Positions 7,834 through 16,671 of a DNA stretch of 36,511 bases are shown here, in pieces. How positions within the stretch are numbered: position 1 is the stretch's first letter; each line of letters starts with the position of its first letter. A model generated the notes under the pieces. It made no database searches and was not told the origin of the DNA. It was given only the letters and a program-made list of their open reading frames with translations. The position numbers and the translations under genes are program-made. The stretch comes from Nitrososphaeraceae archaeon (GTDB lineage Archaea > Thermoproteota > Nitrososphaeria > Nitrososphaerales > Nitrosopumilaceae): NCBI GenBank assembly GCA_025930495.1, contig JAICOU010000010.1, positions 1 to 36,511 on the forward strand. Direction: 5' to 3'.

Positions 7834-8583
7834 ATGCTCAAAACAAGAATAATTCCATCAAAACCAATAATGGTTTTGGAAGGTAGAAAAAAGAATCTCA
7901 TAGTTACAGATATTCATATTGGGTTTGAAAATACTCTTGCATCAAATGAAATCTTTATTGGGAAAAATACGTCAATCAATGAGACAATAGAGGAATTATC
8001 AAGTGTTATTGATTTAGAAAAACCAGACTCACTTATTTTATTAGGAGACATAAAATCTAGCATCAAAAACATCTCAAAAAATGAATGGAATGAAGTCCCA
8101 TTATTTTTTAATAAAATTAAACAAAAATGTGACATAATATTAATTCCCGGAAATCATGATGCAAACATACAGAGACTAGTTCCAGAAAATATTTCAATGA
8201 TCAGTTCGATGGGAATGGTAGAAGAAAACATTTTACTTACACATGGACATACAATGCCTTCAGAAAATTTTTCCCATGTGGATAAAATTATCATGGGCCA
8301 TGTACATCCTGTATTTTTTCAAGAAGATTCAGTATTAAATGGACAAAGAGTATGGGTATCAATAAAGACAGAAAAACAAAATATCTTCCCAAATAAATCA
8401 GGAGATATAGAAATAACAATCATCCCATCATTTAACAGATATTTTTATGCAACGCACAAAAAAAAATATAAAAAATCAATTTCCCCAATAATAGAAAAAA
8501 TCAAACAGATATCATCTGCCAGAATAATTACATTAGATGGAACAATTATTGGAGATGAATCAGTAATTGATCAAGTGTTATAA
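7834..8583 (+). CDS. calcineurin-like metallophosphoesterase (SbcD/Mre11-related archaeal family)
   Basis: A 249-residue protein with all blocks of the two-metal phosphoesterase fold: DIHIG (D-x-H), LLGDIKSS (GD), PGNHDA (GNHD), LTHGH and GHVHP. The archaeal SbcD-related family to which it looks closest is often found near helicase or repair genes; substrates may be nucleic acid or nucleotides. A TTG at 7831 would add one residue, but the ATG at 7834 is preferred. Residues about 205-215 are very lysine-rich. The gene is divergent from the SWIM protein and converges on carB 17 bases further on. Confidence 0.82.
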   Translation: MLKTRIIPSKPIMVLEGRKKNLIVTDIHIGFENTLASNEIFIGKNTSINETIEELSSVIDLEKPDSLILLGDIKSSIKNISKNEWNEVPLFFNKIKQKCDIILIPGNHDANIQRLVPENISMISSMGMVEENILLTHGHTMPSENFSHVDKIIMGHVHPVFFQEDSVLNGQRVWVSIKTEKQNIFPNKSGDIEITIIPSFNRYFYATHKKKYKKSISPIIEKIKQISSARIITLDGTIIGDESVIDQVL

Positions 8584-8600
8584 TTAAATTCAGATCAAGA

Positions 8601-11600
8601 CTATTCTATTTTATCATAGGGTTCAATAGGATCTTTTGTTGTTTGATTATCTTTGAGCCATTCCAGAGTCTTTACAAAAGAATCGGCTAGCTCAATAGTT
8701 GTAAGAACAGGAATTCCTAATTCAAGGGATTTTCTTCTAATTTGATATTCATCCTCAAGCATTCCAACATATTTTTCAAGGGTTGAAGTACTGGGAATAT
8801 TTATGATAAAGTCTATCTTTCGTTCATAAAGCAAATCTGCAATGTTAGGTTTTCTTGTAGGTTCTGAAATTTTGTGAACAACTTCAACATCACCAATCTT
8901 TTCTTCAAAAAATTCTGCAGTATGCTCAGTTGCAAGTATTTTAAATCCAAGATTCTTCAATCGTGCAATTGGTTGCAGTAACTTTTCTTTATTTTGAGAA
9001 CCACCAACTGTAACAAGGGCCGTACCTGTACTTGGAAGAGTGTATCCTGCAGAAGTAAGTCCTTTAGCTAACGCATCGTAAAAGCTTGTACCAAAACAGG
9101 CAACTTCTCCAGTAGACTGCATTTCTACGCCTAGTCTAATATCTGCCCCCTCGAGTTGCATAAATGAGAATTGAGGTACCTTGATTCCAAAATTGTGAAT
9201 TTTTTGCCATTTGTTTTCAGGCAATTTAGGCAGAGGCTTACCCAAGATTGCCTTTGCTGCTAGTGAGATAAGATTTGTCTTGACAAGTTTTGATACAAAA
9301 GGCATGGAACGAGATGCTCTAATGTTTAATTCAATTACATATACATGATCATTATGGATTAAAAATTGCAAATTAAACGGTCCTTTGACATTAAACGTTT
9401 TTGCAATCTTTGTAGAGTATTCAGTTATGGTTTCAATAGTTTTGTTGTTGAGTCGCCATGGTGGAATGCACATCATAGCATCACCAGAGTGAACACCTGC
9501 ACTTTCAATGTGTTCAACTATAGCTCCAATTATGACATCAGTTCCATTACTAACTCCATCAACATCAACTTCTAATGAATTTAGCATGAATTTTGAGATG
9601 ACAACTGGGTGATCAGGAGATACATCTGTTGCTTCTTTGACATATTTTTTTAATTCATCTTGAGACCATACAACTTTCATTGCAGCACCAGATAATACAT
9701 AGGAAGGTCTGACAATTACAGGAAAGCCTACATTTTGTGCAAAACTTTTTGCCTCAGCAATATTTGAAAATGCTTGCCATCGTGGCTGTTGAATATGCAA
9801 TTTATCTAATTCAGCACTGAATTTGGAACGATCTTCTGCTCTATCAACATCAGATGCAGCAGTGCCCAATATGTTAATACCATTTTTTGCAAGACCTAAT
9901 GTTAAATTATTTGCGGTTTGACCTCCAACACAAGTAACTATACCTTTTGGATTTTCAAATTCTGCAATATCTAAAATCCTTTCCAAAGTTAATTCTTCAA
10001 AGTATAGTCTGCTACAAATATCATAATCAGTAGAAACTGTTTCAGGATTACAGTTTACAACTGAAACATTTTTTTCGCCATTTTCTTGCAAACCCCAAAC
10101 CATATTCACAGTACCCCAATCAAATTCCACGCTGCTGCCAATACGATAAGGGCCTGCACCAAGTACAATGACTCCTTTGTCATCAGATGTGATTTCAATA
10201 TCATTTTGATTACCACCATATGTTAGATAGAGGTAGTTGGTAACTGCAGGCCATTCAGCTGCTAAAGTATCAATTTGCTTTACCGAAGGCAAAACTCCTG
10301 CTTTTTTACGTATTTCACGTATTTCTTCAGCAGATTTGTCTTTTGCACGAGCGATTTGCTTATCAGAAAATCCCATCTTTTTTGATTCCCAAAGTAAAGA
10401 GGTGGTGAGTTGTTCTTGTTTTAATTTGGATTCAACATCAACAATATTTTTGATCTTTTCAATAAACCAAGGATCAATTGCAGAAAGTTTATAGATTTTC
10501 TCAACTGAGATTCCCATCTTAAGTGCGGCAGCCACATAATACAAAATTAAATCATCAGGATGAGAGAGATGTTCTTCTATTTGCTCTTCATCATAGGATT
10601 CCATAGTTGTACGGTTTAGAACAAGACCATCATTTCCAATGTCAAGCATCCGTATTGATTTTTGCAATGATTCCTCAAAACTTCTTCCAATTGCCATAAC
10701 TTCACCAACTGATTTCATGGTAGGACCAAGTTTTCGTTTTACAAGATCAAATTTTGCAAAATCCCATCTAGGATGCTTACATACAATATAATCCAAAGAA
10801 GGCTCAAAACAAGCAGTAGTAGTTTTTGTAATTCTGTTTTCTAGTTCCGGTAATGTATATCCCAAACCAATTTTTGCAGACATGTATGCAAGTGGATAAC
10901 CAGTTGCTTTGCTTGCAAGTGCAGAAGAACGTGACAACCTAGGATTAATTTCGATTGCAACGTATCTATCAGAATCAGGATCTAATCCATATTGTATATT
11001 GCACTCACCTACAATTCCAACATGTTTTGTTGCACGTAAAGCTGCAGAACGGAGCATATGATATTCATGATTATCAATTGTTTGGGAAGGTGCAACGACA
11101 ATATTATCACCAGTGTGAACTTTCATGGAAAGAACATTTTCCATATTACAAACAATCACATTATTTCCGTCATAATCCTGCATTACCTCATATTCTATTT
11201 GCTTCCAATGTCCAATGTATTCCTCAATTAAGACTTGACCCACAAGACTTGCTCTTAGTCCTCGTTCAACAATTTCATGTAATTCAATTTCATTGTAAGC
11301 AACTCCACCACCCTTACCGCCAAGGGTATACGCTACTCGAATAATTACAGGGTATCCTAATTCTTGAGCGATTTCTTTTGCGTCTATAAAATTTGTAACC
11401 GTTCTACTTTTCAGAATCGGAACATTGCATTGATTCATAGAGTCTTTGAAGAGTTGTCGATCCTCAGTTCTTTGAATTCCAGGAATTTGTGTGCCTAAAA
11501 CATGTACGCCATACTTTTCAAGTATGCCTGCCTGTGCAAGATTAACACCACAATTCAAAGCAGTTTGACCTCCATATGCTAACATTATCCCATCAGGCCT

Positions 11601-11864
11601 CTCCTTTTCGATAATAGATTCTACATACTCTACATTCACAGGTAACAGATACACTTTATTTGCAAATCTAGTATCTGTCTGAATTGTTGCAATGTTTGGA
11701 TTGATTAAGATACTTTTCAGTCCATCTTCGTGTATTGCTTTGAGGCATTGGCTTCCGGAGTAGTCAAATTGACGGTCGTTTTAGCGACTTTCGCCGGCTT
11801 CTCCGATTTTTATTGCCCCACTACCAAGTACAAGAATTTTTTTTATCGATTCATTCTTCGGCAG
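8601..11864 (-). CDS. carB: carbamoyl-phosphate synthase large subunit, frame interrupted at codon 28
   Basis: CarB makes carbamoyl phosphate from bicarbonate, ATP and CarA-derived ammonia, for pyrimidines and arginine. The uninterrupted frame runs from GTG 11654 to 8601 (1017 residues): the rest of the first ATP-grasp half, an oligomerisation region, the second half with LGAGPYRIGSSVEFDW, and the C-terminal MGS-like allosteric domain. The missing N-terminus lies directly upstream in the same frame. From a CTG at 11864 it reads LPKNESIKKILVLGSGAIKI then GEAGE, then two codons and a TAA (11781-11783). Removing 21 bases (11769-11789) restores GEAGE-FDYSGSQ and a 1080-residue protein of normal length. 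GGAGGAAGGT before the CTG is a good ribosome-binding site, and the start overlaps carA by 14 bases. As given, the gene is either defective, misassembled, or rescued at RNA level. Confidence 0.85.
11769..11789 (-). other. 21-base in-frame insertion with stop codon inside carB
   Basis: Read on the minus strand, these 21 bases fall exactly between GAA (Glu25) and TTT (the Phe of FDYSG). They encode S-R-stop-N-D-R-Q. The duplicated second half of the same protein (residues GSSVEFDW) has no such insertion at the equivalent place, which fixes the borders to within two bases. The first four bases (AGTC) can pair with GACT lying three bases beyond the insertion. Inside it, GTCG and CGAC can form a 4-bp stem around a 6-base loop. 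It is not a duplication of the flanks. Confidence 0.8.
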
Positions 11865-13023
11865 ATTTACCTTCCTCCATAAGGTGTTTGAATTCTTCAA
11901 AGACGAATTTACAATCATAAGGTCCTGGTGCAGCTTCGGGATGAAACTGGACAGCAATACAATTTTGTTTTTTGTGTTTTATTCCTTCAACTGTTTTATC
12001 GTCTGCGTTTGTAAACCATAAATTAAATTCAGATGCATTCAGAGATTCAGGAGTTATTCCATAGCCATGATTCTGACTTGTGACATAAACTTGATTATTT
12101 TCTAAATTAACACATGGTTTGTTTTGTCCTCTATGACCATATTTTAATTTGTAAGTTTGAGTGTTTCCAGCAAGACCAATGATTTGTGCACCTAAACAAA
12201 TTCCAAGTGTTGGAATATTATGTTCAATTAGTTTTCGTGCAGTTTCAATAGTATCAGGACATTTTTGAGGATCACCTGGGCCATTGCTAATTACAACACC
12301 TTTTGGATGATATGACATAATTTTTTCAAAAGATGTGTTCCAAGGTAATTTTATTACTTTGTACCCCAGGTCACGAATATTTCTCAGTATTGCATTTTTT
12401 GTACCAGTATCAATCACAACGACAGATTTTTCTTCAGATCCATACATCACTTCTTGTTTGGTAGACACTGTATCCATGAATTGTTCAGAATTGTAATTAG
12501 GTGCAGATGCAAGTTGTTTTTTTATTTCATCTACATTAATTTCAGTGTCAGATACTACTAAAGCAGCCATCATCACTCCTCCTGTACGAAGATTTTTTGT
12601 TAGTGCTCTTGTATCAATTCCAGAGATTCCAGGAATTTTTTCATTATATAACCACTCATCAAGAGTCATTGATAAATTCCAGTGACTGGCAGTTAAAGAC
12701 AACTCATGAACAACTAGTCCTCTTAGTTGAATTTTGTTAGATTCAAAGAACTTTGGGATTCCATCTTGATCTTTAATTGATGAATCTGGTACACCATAGT
12801 TTCCTACAAGAGGATAGGTAAGTGTAAGAATTTGCCCACTGTATGACGGATCAGTAAGAGTCTCAGGATACCCCACCATTCCTGTATTAAAGACAATTTC
12901 ACCAAAAACAGTTGTAGAATAACCAAAACCCATTCCATCAAGGACAGTCCCATCATCAAGAATCAGCTTCCCAAACTTGTTTGCGTGGATTGATTTCTTT
13001 GTAGTAATTGTGACCCTCGACAA
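11851..13023 (-). CDS. carA: carbamoyl-phosphate synthase small subunit (glutamine amidotransferase)
   Basis: A 390-residue protein with the CarA-specific N-terminal domain (FGYSTTVFGEIVFNTGMVGYPET, residues about 33-55) and a C-terminal class I glutaminase domain. The catalytic triad is visible: Cys276 in LGICLGAQ, and His361 and Glu363 in VQFHPEAAP; VISNGPGDP is the oxyanion-loop region. It hydrolyses glutamine and channels ammonia to CarB. The start is TTG at 13023. It sits 62 bases downstream of cdvC and overlaps the inferred carB start, so carA and carB are coupled. Confidence 0.93.
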   Translation of the reverse strand: MSRVTITTKKSIHANKFGKLILDDGTVLDGMGFGYSTTVFGEIVFNTGMVGYPETLTDPSYSGQILTLTYPLVGNYGVPDSSIKDQDGIPKFFESNKIQLRGLVVHELSLTASHWNLSMTLDEWLYNEKIPGISGIDTRALTKNLRTGGVMMAALVVSDTEINVDEIKKQLASAPNYNSEQFMDTVSTKQEVMYGSEEKSVVVIDTGTKNAILRNIRDLGYKVIKLPWNTSFEKIMSYHPKGVVISNGPGDPQKCPDTIETARKLIEHNIPTLGICLGAQIIGLAGNTQTYKLKYGHRGQNKPCVNLENNQVYVTSQNHGYGITPESLNASEFNLWFTNADDKTVEGIKHKKQNCIAVQFHPEAAPGPYDCKFVFEEFKHLMEEGKSAEE

Positions 13024-13085
13024 GTGCTTTTGATTATAAATTTAAGTTTTTTGAAGGTTGATCGCAAAATGAAATTAAAAATTTC

Positions 13086-14279
13086 TTAAAGTGCTCGGAA
13101 TTCTTCACTCCACTTGTGATAGGCACGGATCATCTCAAGTGAAACGCTTGGTTTTCTTCTTGCCATGATTTCCTTAAAGTCAGATGTGTTAAGTTCGCGT
13201 GGCTGTATTGGTGCTTCACCAGATACTGGCTCATGGTAATCAGGGGCATTGAAGATTTCATGAACTGCTTTAATTTGTGCTGCTTGACAGACGTCTTTGA
13301 TATCGCTTGCACTATAACCATCAAATAATTTTGCAAGTTCTGTTATGTTAACTCGAATATCTTTTCTTAATGGAGCAGTATATTGCTCAAATAATTTTTC
13401 TCTTGCTTCTTGAGTTGGAAGTGAAACATAGATTCTTTTTTGGAATCTTCTAAGAAAAGGCCAATCAAGACTCCATGGTTTGTTAGTAGCGCCAATAACA
13501 TAAAGCATCAAATCCTTACCTTTACCATTAACACCATCCATTTCTGTCAAGAACTGATTTTTCGTTCTCACCTCTCCTCCAACTTCACTATTTCTAGAGC
13601 CTAAAAGAGAATCAACTTCATCTACAAAAAGAATTACAGGCTTTCCTTCTTTTTCAGCATATTTTCTTGCCATAGCAAATAATTTTGAAACATTTTTTTC
13701 AGCCTCGCCTAACCATTTACTCATCATGGATGCAGCATCTACATTAATGAAATATCCGTCCATTTCATTTGCAGTTGCAGCTGCCAGCATAGTTTTTCCA
13801 GTTCCTGGTGGACCATAAAGCAGCATTCCTTTTGGCCAGCCCAAAGGAAACAGATCAGGTCTTTTGGTAGGATAAACTATTGATTCTCGTAATGCGTTCT
13901 TTGCATCATCTAACCCAATTACTTCACTCCAACTGATATTGGGTTTTTCTTTCATTACAAGATCTTCAAAATCATTTTCATCAGTTTGTCTTTGTACAGA
14001 AGCTTGTTGTTCTTTAGGGGAAGCATTTGGATCCACCGCAGGCTCTACTCCACGGGATTCTTGAAGTGCTGTTATTCTATTATGATAAGAGTTACATCTG
14101 TCTTTGTAAATAGGATTAAGTTTGCTTGTAGGATAAAGTTGCAGTAGCTTTACAAGTGAATCAATTGCGCGCTGATAATGCGTAATGGCCATGCCTCGTG
14201 CGCCTTGAGAATCAAACTTGATTGCCTCTGAAGCATACTTGCTTGCATTGTTTTCTAATTCTTGCGGGGCTAAACTCAT
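13086..14279 (-). CDS. cdvC: CdvC, Vps4-like AAA ATPase of archaeal ESCRT cell division
   Basis: A 397-residue protein with an N-terminal MIT domain (about 5-75, three helices including YASEAIKFDSQGARGMAITH), a linker, and one AAA module: Walker A GPPGTGKT (156-163), Walker B ILFVDEVDS (about 216-224), sensor ATNKPW and the arginine-finger region WPFLRRFQKRI. In Sulfolobus and thaumarchaea the Vps4-like CdvC remodels or disassembles ESCRT-III (CdvB) filaments at the division site; the MIT domain binds their C-terminal motifs. It follows an ESCRT-III-like gene and an unknown gene on the same strand with a 5-base gap, supporting a division operon, and carAB follows it. Confidence 0.92.
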   Translation of the reverse strand: MSLAPQELENNASKYASEAIKFDSQGARGMAITHYQRAIDSLVKLLQLYPTSKLNPIYKDRCNSYHNRITALQESRGVEPAVDPNASPKEQQASVQRQTDENDFEDLVMKEKPNISWSEVIGLDDAKNALRESIVYPTKRPDLFPLGWPKGMLLYGPPGTGKTMLAAATANEMDGYFINVDAASMMSKWLGEAEKNVSKLFAMARKYAEKEGKPVILFVDEVDSLLGSRNSEVGGEVRTKNQFLTEMDGVNGKGKDLMLYVIGATNKPWSLDWPFLRRFQKRIYVSLPTQEAREKLFEQYTAPLRKDIRVNITELAKLFDGYSASDIKDVCQAAQIKAVHEIFNAPDYHEPVSGEAPIQPRELNTSDFKEIMARRKPSVSLEMIRAYHKWSEEFRAL

Positions 14280-14284
14280 CTATA

Positions 14285-14782
14285 TCACTTGCACAGTACT
14301 TGAGAATTTTGTTGGTATTCAGTGGGGTTAATCGCTGTAGTAAAATTGGTTAAATTAATTGAACCAGTTTTAGATTCATCCCCAGCGGATTCATCTAGAT
14401 ATGATTTTTTAAGGTCAGATTTTTCGGAAATTTTAGAATGCATATTTTTGACTTTATTGATAGAATCCTCAGCAGATAAGATTAATTCAGAGATTTCATC
14501 ATCAATACATTCTATTGATTGCGCAGATTCAGTGATAATTGAAACAAAATGTTGTAAAATTAAGCGTGTTTCTTTTTTATCCTCATATTTGAAGAGCATA
14601 AAATTAGCCAATCCCACAATTTTATTTATGTCCTGCAATTCCTCCAGAGTTAATTTATCAATTTTAACATCGGGGGCATTAGAGGCAGATAATTTTTTTT
14701 CGATTTTTGCAGATAATGATTGGAGATGGTCTATATCAGTTGCAAAACCATGTTTAGAGCTAATAAAATTCAAGTATTGCAT
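14285..14782 (-). CDS. unknown helical protein in the cdv cluster
   Basis: A 165-residue protein I do not recognise. It is almost entirely helical up to about residue 125 (LQSLSAKIEKKLSAS, LTLEELQDINKIVGLANFML, HFVSIITESAQSIECIDD), then has a polar, probably disordered tail. There is no signal peptide, membrane segment or zinc motif. The start ATG at 14782 overlaps the end of the ESCRT-III-like gene by 13 bases, and cdvC follows five bases after its stop, so the three are probably translated together. It may be a division accessory factor or a highly diverged ESCRT-III-like protein; both are inferences from position and helix content. Confidence 0.65.
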   Translation of the reverse strand: MQYLNFISSKHGFATDIDHLQSLSAKIEKKLSASNAPDVKIDKLTLEELQDINKIVGLANFMLFKYEDKKETRLILQHFVSIITESAQSIECIDDEISELILSAEDSINKVKNMHSKISEKSDLKKSYLDESAGDESKTGSINLTNFTTAINPTEYQQNSQVLCK

Positions 14783-15327
14783 GCTTTAGAAAAAGCAAGA
14801 TTAGGGTACTGCTTACTTATTTTAGAGTCTACCATCAATTTTACTTTATTTAGTATTGATGATGATTCAGCATTGGATTGGTTAAAATCAAATCTAGCCT
14901 CGGTAAGAATTGCAGAATCCAAGATAATACTACCTAAATGTACGGATAACTCAGAAAGGTTTTGACTGCAGGCAGGAAGTAATCTAAAAAGCTGAGCACT
15001 CACAGTCCTCATCATAGGGATTGTCAAAGGTAAAAGTTCAGGAATGCTGTTTATTCCAGAGATAGAATTCATTTTCTTTTGGATTTGAGAGAGAATTTCT
15101 AATGAAAAGATAATAGTTTTCTCAAAATCTAGTGCTTTAACATAAGTATGATCATCATCTAATTCTAAGAAATTACGGTTTAATTTTTTTAGTTCAGTTT
15201 TTTTTGTTTTTAAAATATCCACAATACTGTTTAGTAAATTATTTGAATATTCAAGTCTTGGAACAATAGTGACAGTTTGAGATACATTTACACATTCTGT
15301 TTGAGTCAATTTTGGATTACACATCAT
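14770..15327 (-). CDS. ESCRT-III-like (CdvB-family) protein
   Basis: A 185-residue helical protein resembling the Snf7/CdvB family. A long N-terminal helical hairpin (residues about 22-95) is followed by SIPELLPLTIPMMRTV and NLSELSVHLGSIILDS, which match the position and pattern of the conserved CdvB region before the last helices. It ends with a helix ending KISKQYPNLAF, like the usual end of archaeal CdvB proteins. These proteins polymerise at the division site. No winged-helix CdvA-binding tail is present, so it looks like a short CdvB paralogue. Two ATGs (15327, 15324) are possible. It heads the minus-strand run to carB. Confidence 0.65.
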   Translation of the reverse strand: MMCNPKLTQTECVNVSQTVTIVPRLEYSNNLLNSIVDILKTKKTELKKLNRNFLELDDDHTYVKALDFEKTIIFSLEILSQIQKKMNSISGINSIPELLPLTIPMMRTVSAQLFRLLPACSQNLSELSVHLGSIILDSAILTEARFDFNQSNAESSSILNKVKLMVDSKISKQYPNLAFSKACNT

Positions 15328-15360
15328 ACCAATTTATCAATAGAGATTTGATATTTCAGG

Positions 15361-15410
15361 ACAGTGTCACAATTTTATCAGTAACTGCGGTAACACCTCC
15401 CTAGGGTTAC
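15361..15410. promoter_or_regulatory. operator-like repeats, upstream cluster
   Basis: ACAGTGTCAC (15361-15370) nearly repeats ACAGTGTTAC found at 15453. GGTAACACCT (15389-15398) is an inverted copy of the same core, and with GGGTTAC (15404-15410) it forms an imperfect dyad GTAAC-N11-GTTAC. The cluster lies between the divergent ESCRT-III-like gene and the TrmB-like regulator. TrmB-family regulators bind dyads of this kind near their own genes. Binding is inferred. Confidence 0.45.
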
Positions 15411-15412
15411 AA

Positions 15413-15420
15413 TTTTAAAT
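15413..15420 (+). promoter_or_regulatory. candidate TATA box for the TrmB-like gene
   Basis: TTTTAAAT is a reasonable archaeal TATA element on the + strand. Transcription would start about 25-30 bases downstream, near 15445, just before the operator-like cluster at 15453-15478. No factor B element is clear, so the call is weak. Confidence 0.3.
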
Positions 15421-15452
15421 TTTTTGAGTATTTGTGTAAAGGAATTTAGCTC

Positions 15453-15478
15453 ACAGTGTTACCTAATCAGGTGTAAAC
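15453..15478. promoter_or_regulatory. operator-like repeats next to the TrmB-like start
   Basis: ACAGTGTTACC (15453-15463) and AGGTGTAAAC (15469-15478) are inverted versions of one core (GGTAACAC / GTTTACACCT) with the inner dyad ACCT-AATC-AGGT. They end eight bases before the ATG at 15486. A regulator bound here would block transcription or translation initiation of the gene at 15486, which suggests autorepression. Confidence 0.45.
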
Positions 15479-15485
15479 TAGAATC

Positions 15486-16646
15486 ATGGTAAATGAATAT
15501 GCACTGACGGTTAGTCTTGAAGAATTTGGCTTGAGCAAATATGAGGCTCAGGCATATGTTGCCCTTATCTCAAAAGGAACAATATCTGCAGGGGAACTTG
15601 CATATTATTCAGATCTTCCAAGAACCAAAATATATCCCACATTACTAAAGCTGGAAAACAAGAAGTTGGCAATAATTTCAAAAAGCAAGCCAATCATGTG
15701 CACGGCAATTGCACCTGAAGATGCATTTGATTCAATTATTCATGAACAGATTAACAAAGTAAATGCAATGAACACATTGGTTTCAAATCTAAAAAAAGCA
15801 AGTGAAGAAAGTAGAAAGTCAAGAGGTTCAGAAGAAAAAAAATATTTTCATGTTAGCGCAAACAATGTCTTAGAACAGCTAAGAACAATGATTGAATGTT
15901 CAAAATCTTCAATCAACATCATGACAGATCAGTGGGGATTGGGATTATTAGAAGAATGTAAAGAGCAATTACTATCGGTACTTCGTAGAAATTTAGAAGT
16001 CAGATTATTGTTGCCATCAGCACAGATTTGTTCAGAATCATACAAAGCAATTCCAAATGAGGTAAAAATTAGAATCTCAGATATAATACAAAATTGTTTT
16101 GTTTTTGACGAAACAGAAGTATTGATGATAAACAATGAAAACGGTAAGGGAGCAATATTCTCATCAACAGATGTGTTAGGAGTAAATCAGAATAGAATGT
16201 TTGCAGATATTTGGAGAAATTCAATTAAAACAGAATCACTTGCAGACATGACAAAAAATGAGGCTCAAGAAGTTTACAAAATCATTCGCGTCATTAATGA
16301 AAATGGATTAATGCATATTCTAAATTCAACGATGATTTCAAAAAAACCTGAATTGGATATGCTCAAATTACTTGAAAAGAATGGAATTAATTTAAAAGGT
16401 AAATCACTTGATGAAATAATTGAGATCATGGATGCCGTACTACAAATCATGTGTTCTGGTCATGTGAATTTTGATGCTAACACTAAAAACATAACAATAG
16501 AATCAAAATTAAATAGCGGACATTCATTGCCATGGGCATCTATTTTGGATGGATGCCTACAAAAACAAGGGTACAAAACAAGAACAATATATCAAAATAA
16601 TTCAAGCAAAGGAGAAAAAGTCATCATTAAAATAAGTAAAAACTAA
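15486..16646 (+). CDS. TrmB-like transcriptional regulator
   Basis: A 386-residue protein with an N-terminal winged helix-turn-helix (residues about 8-75: LEEFGLSKYEAQAYVALISK, then ELAYYSDLPRTKIYPTLLKL), the hallmark of TrmB-family archaeal regulators. A short coiled-coil linker and a central domain of phospholipase-D-like fold (about 118-250, INIMTDQWG, VRLLLPSA) follow. The last about 110 residues are a separate alpha/beta part I do not recognise. Classic TrmB proteins bind sugars, but the effector here is unknown. Operator-like repeats sit directly upstream. It is divergent from the ESCRT-III-like gene. Confidence 0.8.
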   Translation: MVNEYALTVSLEEFGLSKYEAQAYVALISKGTISAGELAYYSDLPRTKIYPTLLKLENKKLAIISKSKPIMCTAIAPEDAFDSIIHEQINKVNAMNTLVSNLKKASEESRKSRGSEEKKYFHVSANNVLEQLRTMIECSKSSINIMTDQWGLGLLEECKEQLLSVLRRNLEVRLLLPSAQICSESYKAIPNEVKIRISDIIQNCFVFDETEVLMINNENGKGAIFSSTDVLGVNQNRMFADIWRNSIKTESLADMTKNEAQEVYKIIRVINENGLMHILNSTMISKKPELDMLKLLEKNGINLKGKSLDEIIEIMDAVLQIMCSGHVNFDANTKNITIESKLNSGHSLPWASILDGCLQKQGYKTRTIYQNNSSKGEKVIIKISKN

Positions 16647-16671
16647 AATCAGATAACAAACATTCACAGTT

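Noticed and set aside
11769-11789. Canonical archaeal bulge-helix-bulge intron in carB
   Set aside because: I tested the three possible splice registers. None gives a 4-bp central helix flanked by two 3-base bulges with proper outer and inner helices; only partial pairings exist. It is kept as an open possibility, not a call.
11769-11792. Translational bypassing (ribosome hopping) over the carB insertion
   Set aside because: Known hops use matched take-off and landing codons. Here the take-off codon would be GAA and the landing codon CAA, which do not match, and the stop is not directly after the take-off codon.
14770-14782. Frameshift splitting one ESCRT-III gene into the two overlapping genes
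   Set aside because: The first protein already ends with the segment typical of CdvB-family C-termini (KISKQYPNLAF), and the second starts with its own ATG and has unrelated sequence, so two genes are more likely.
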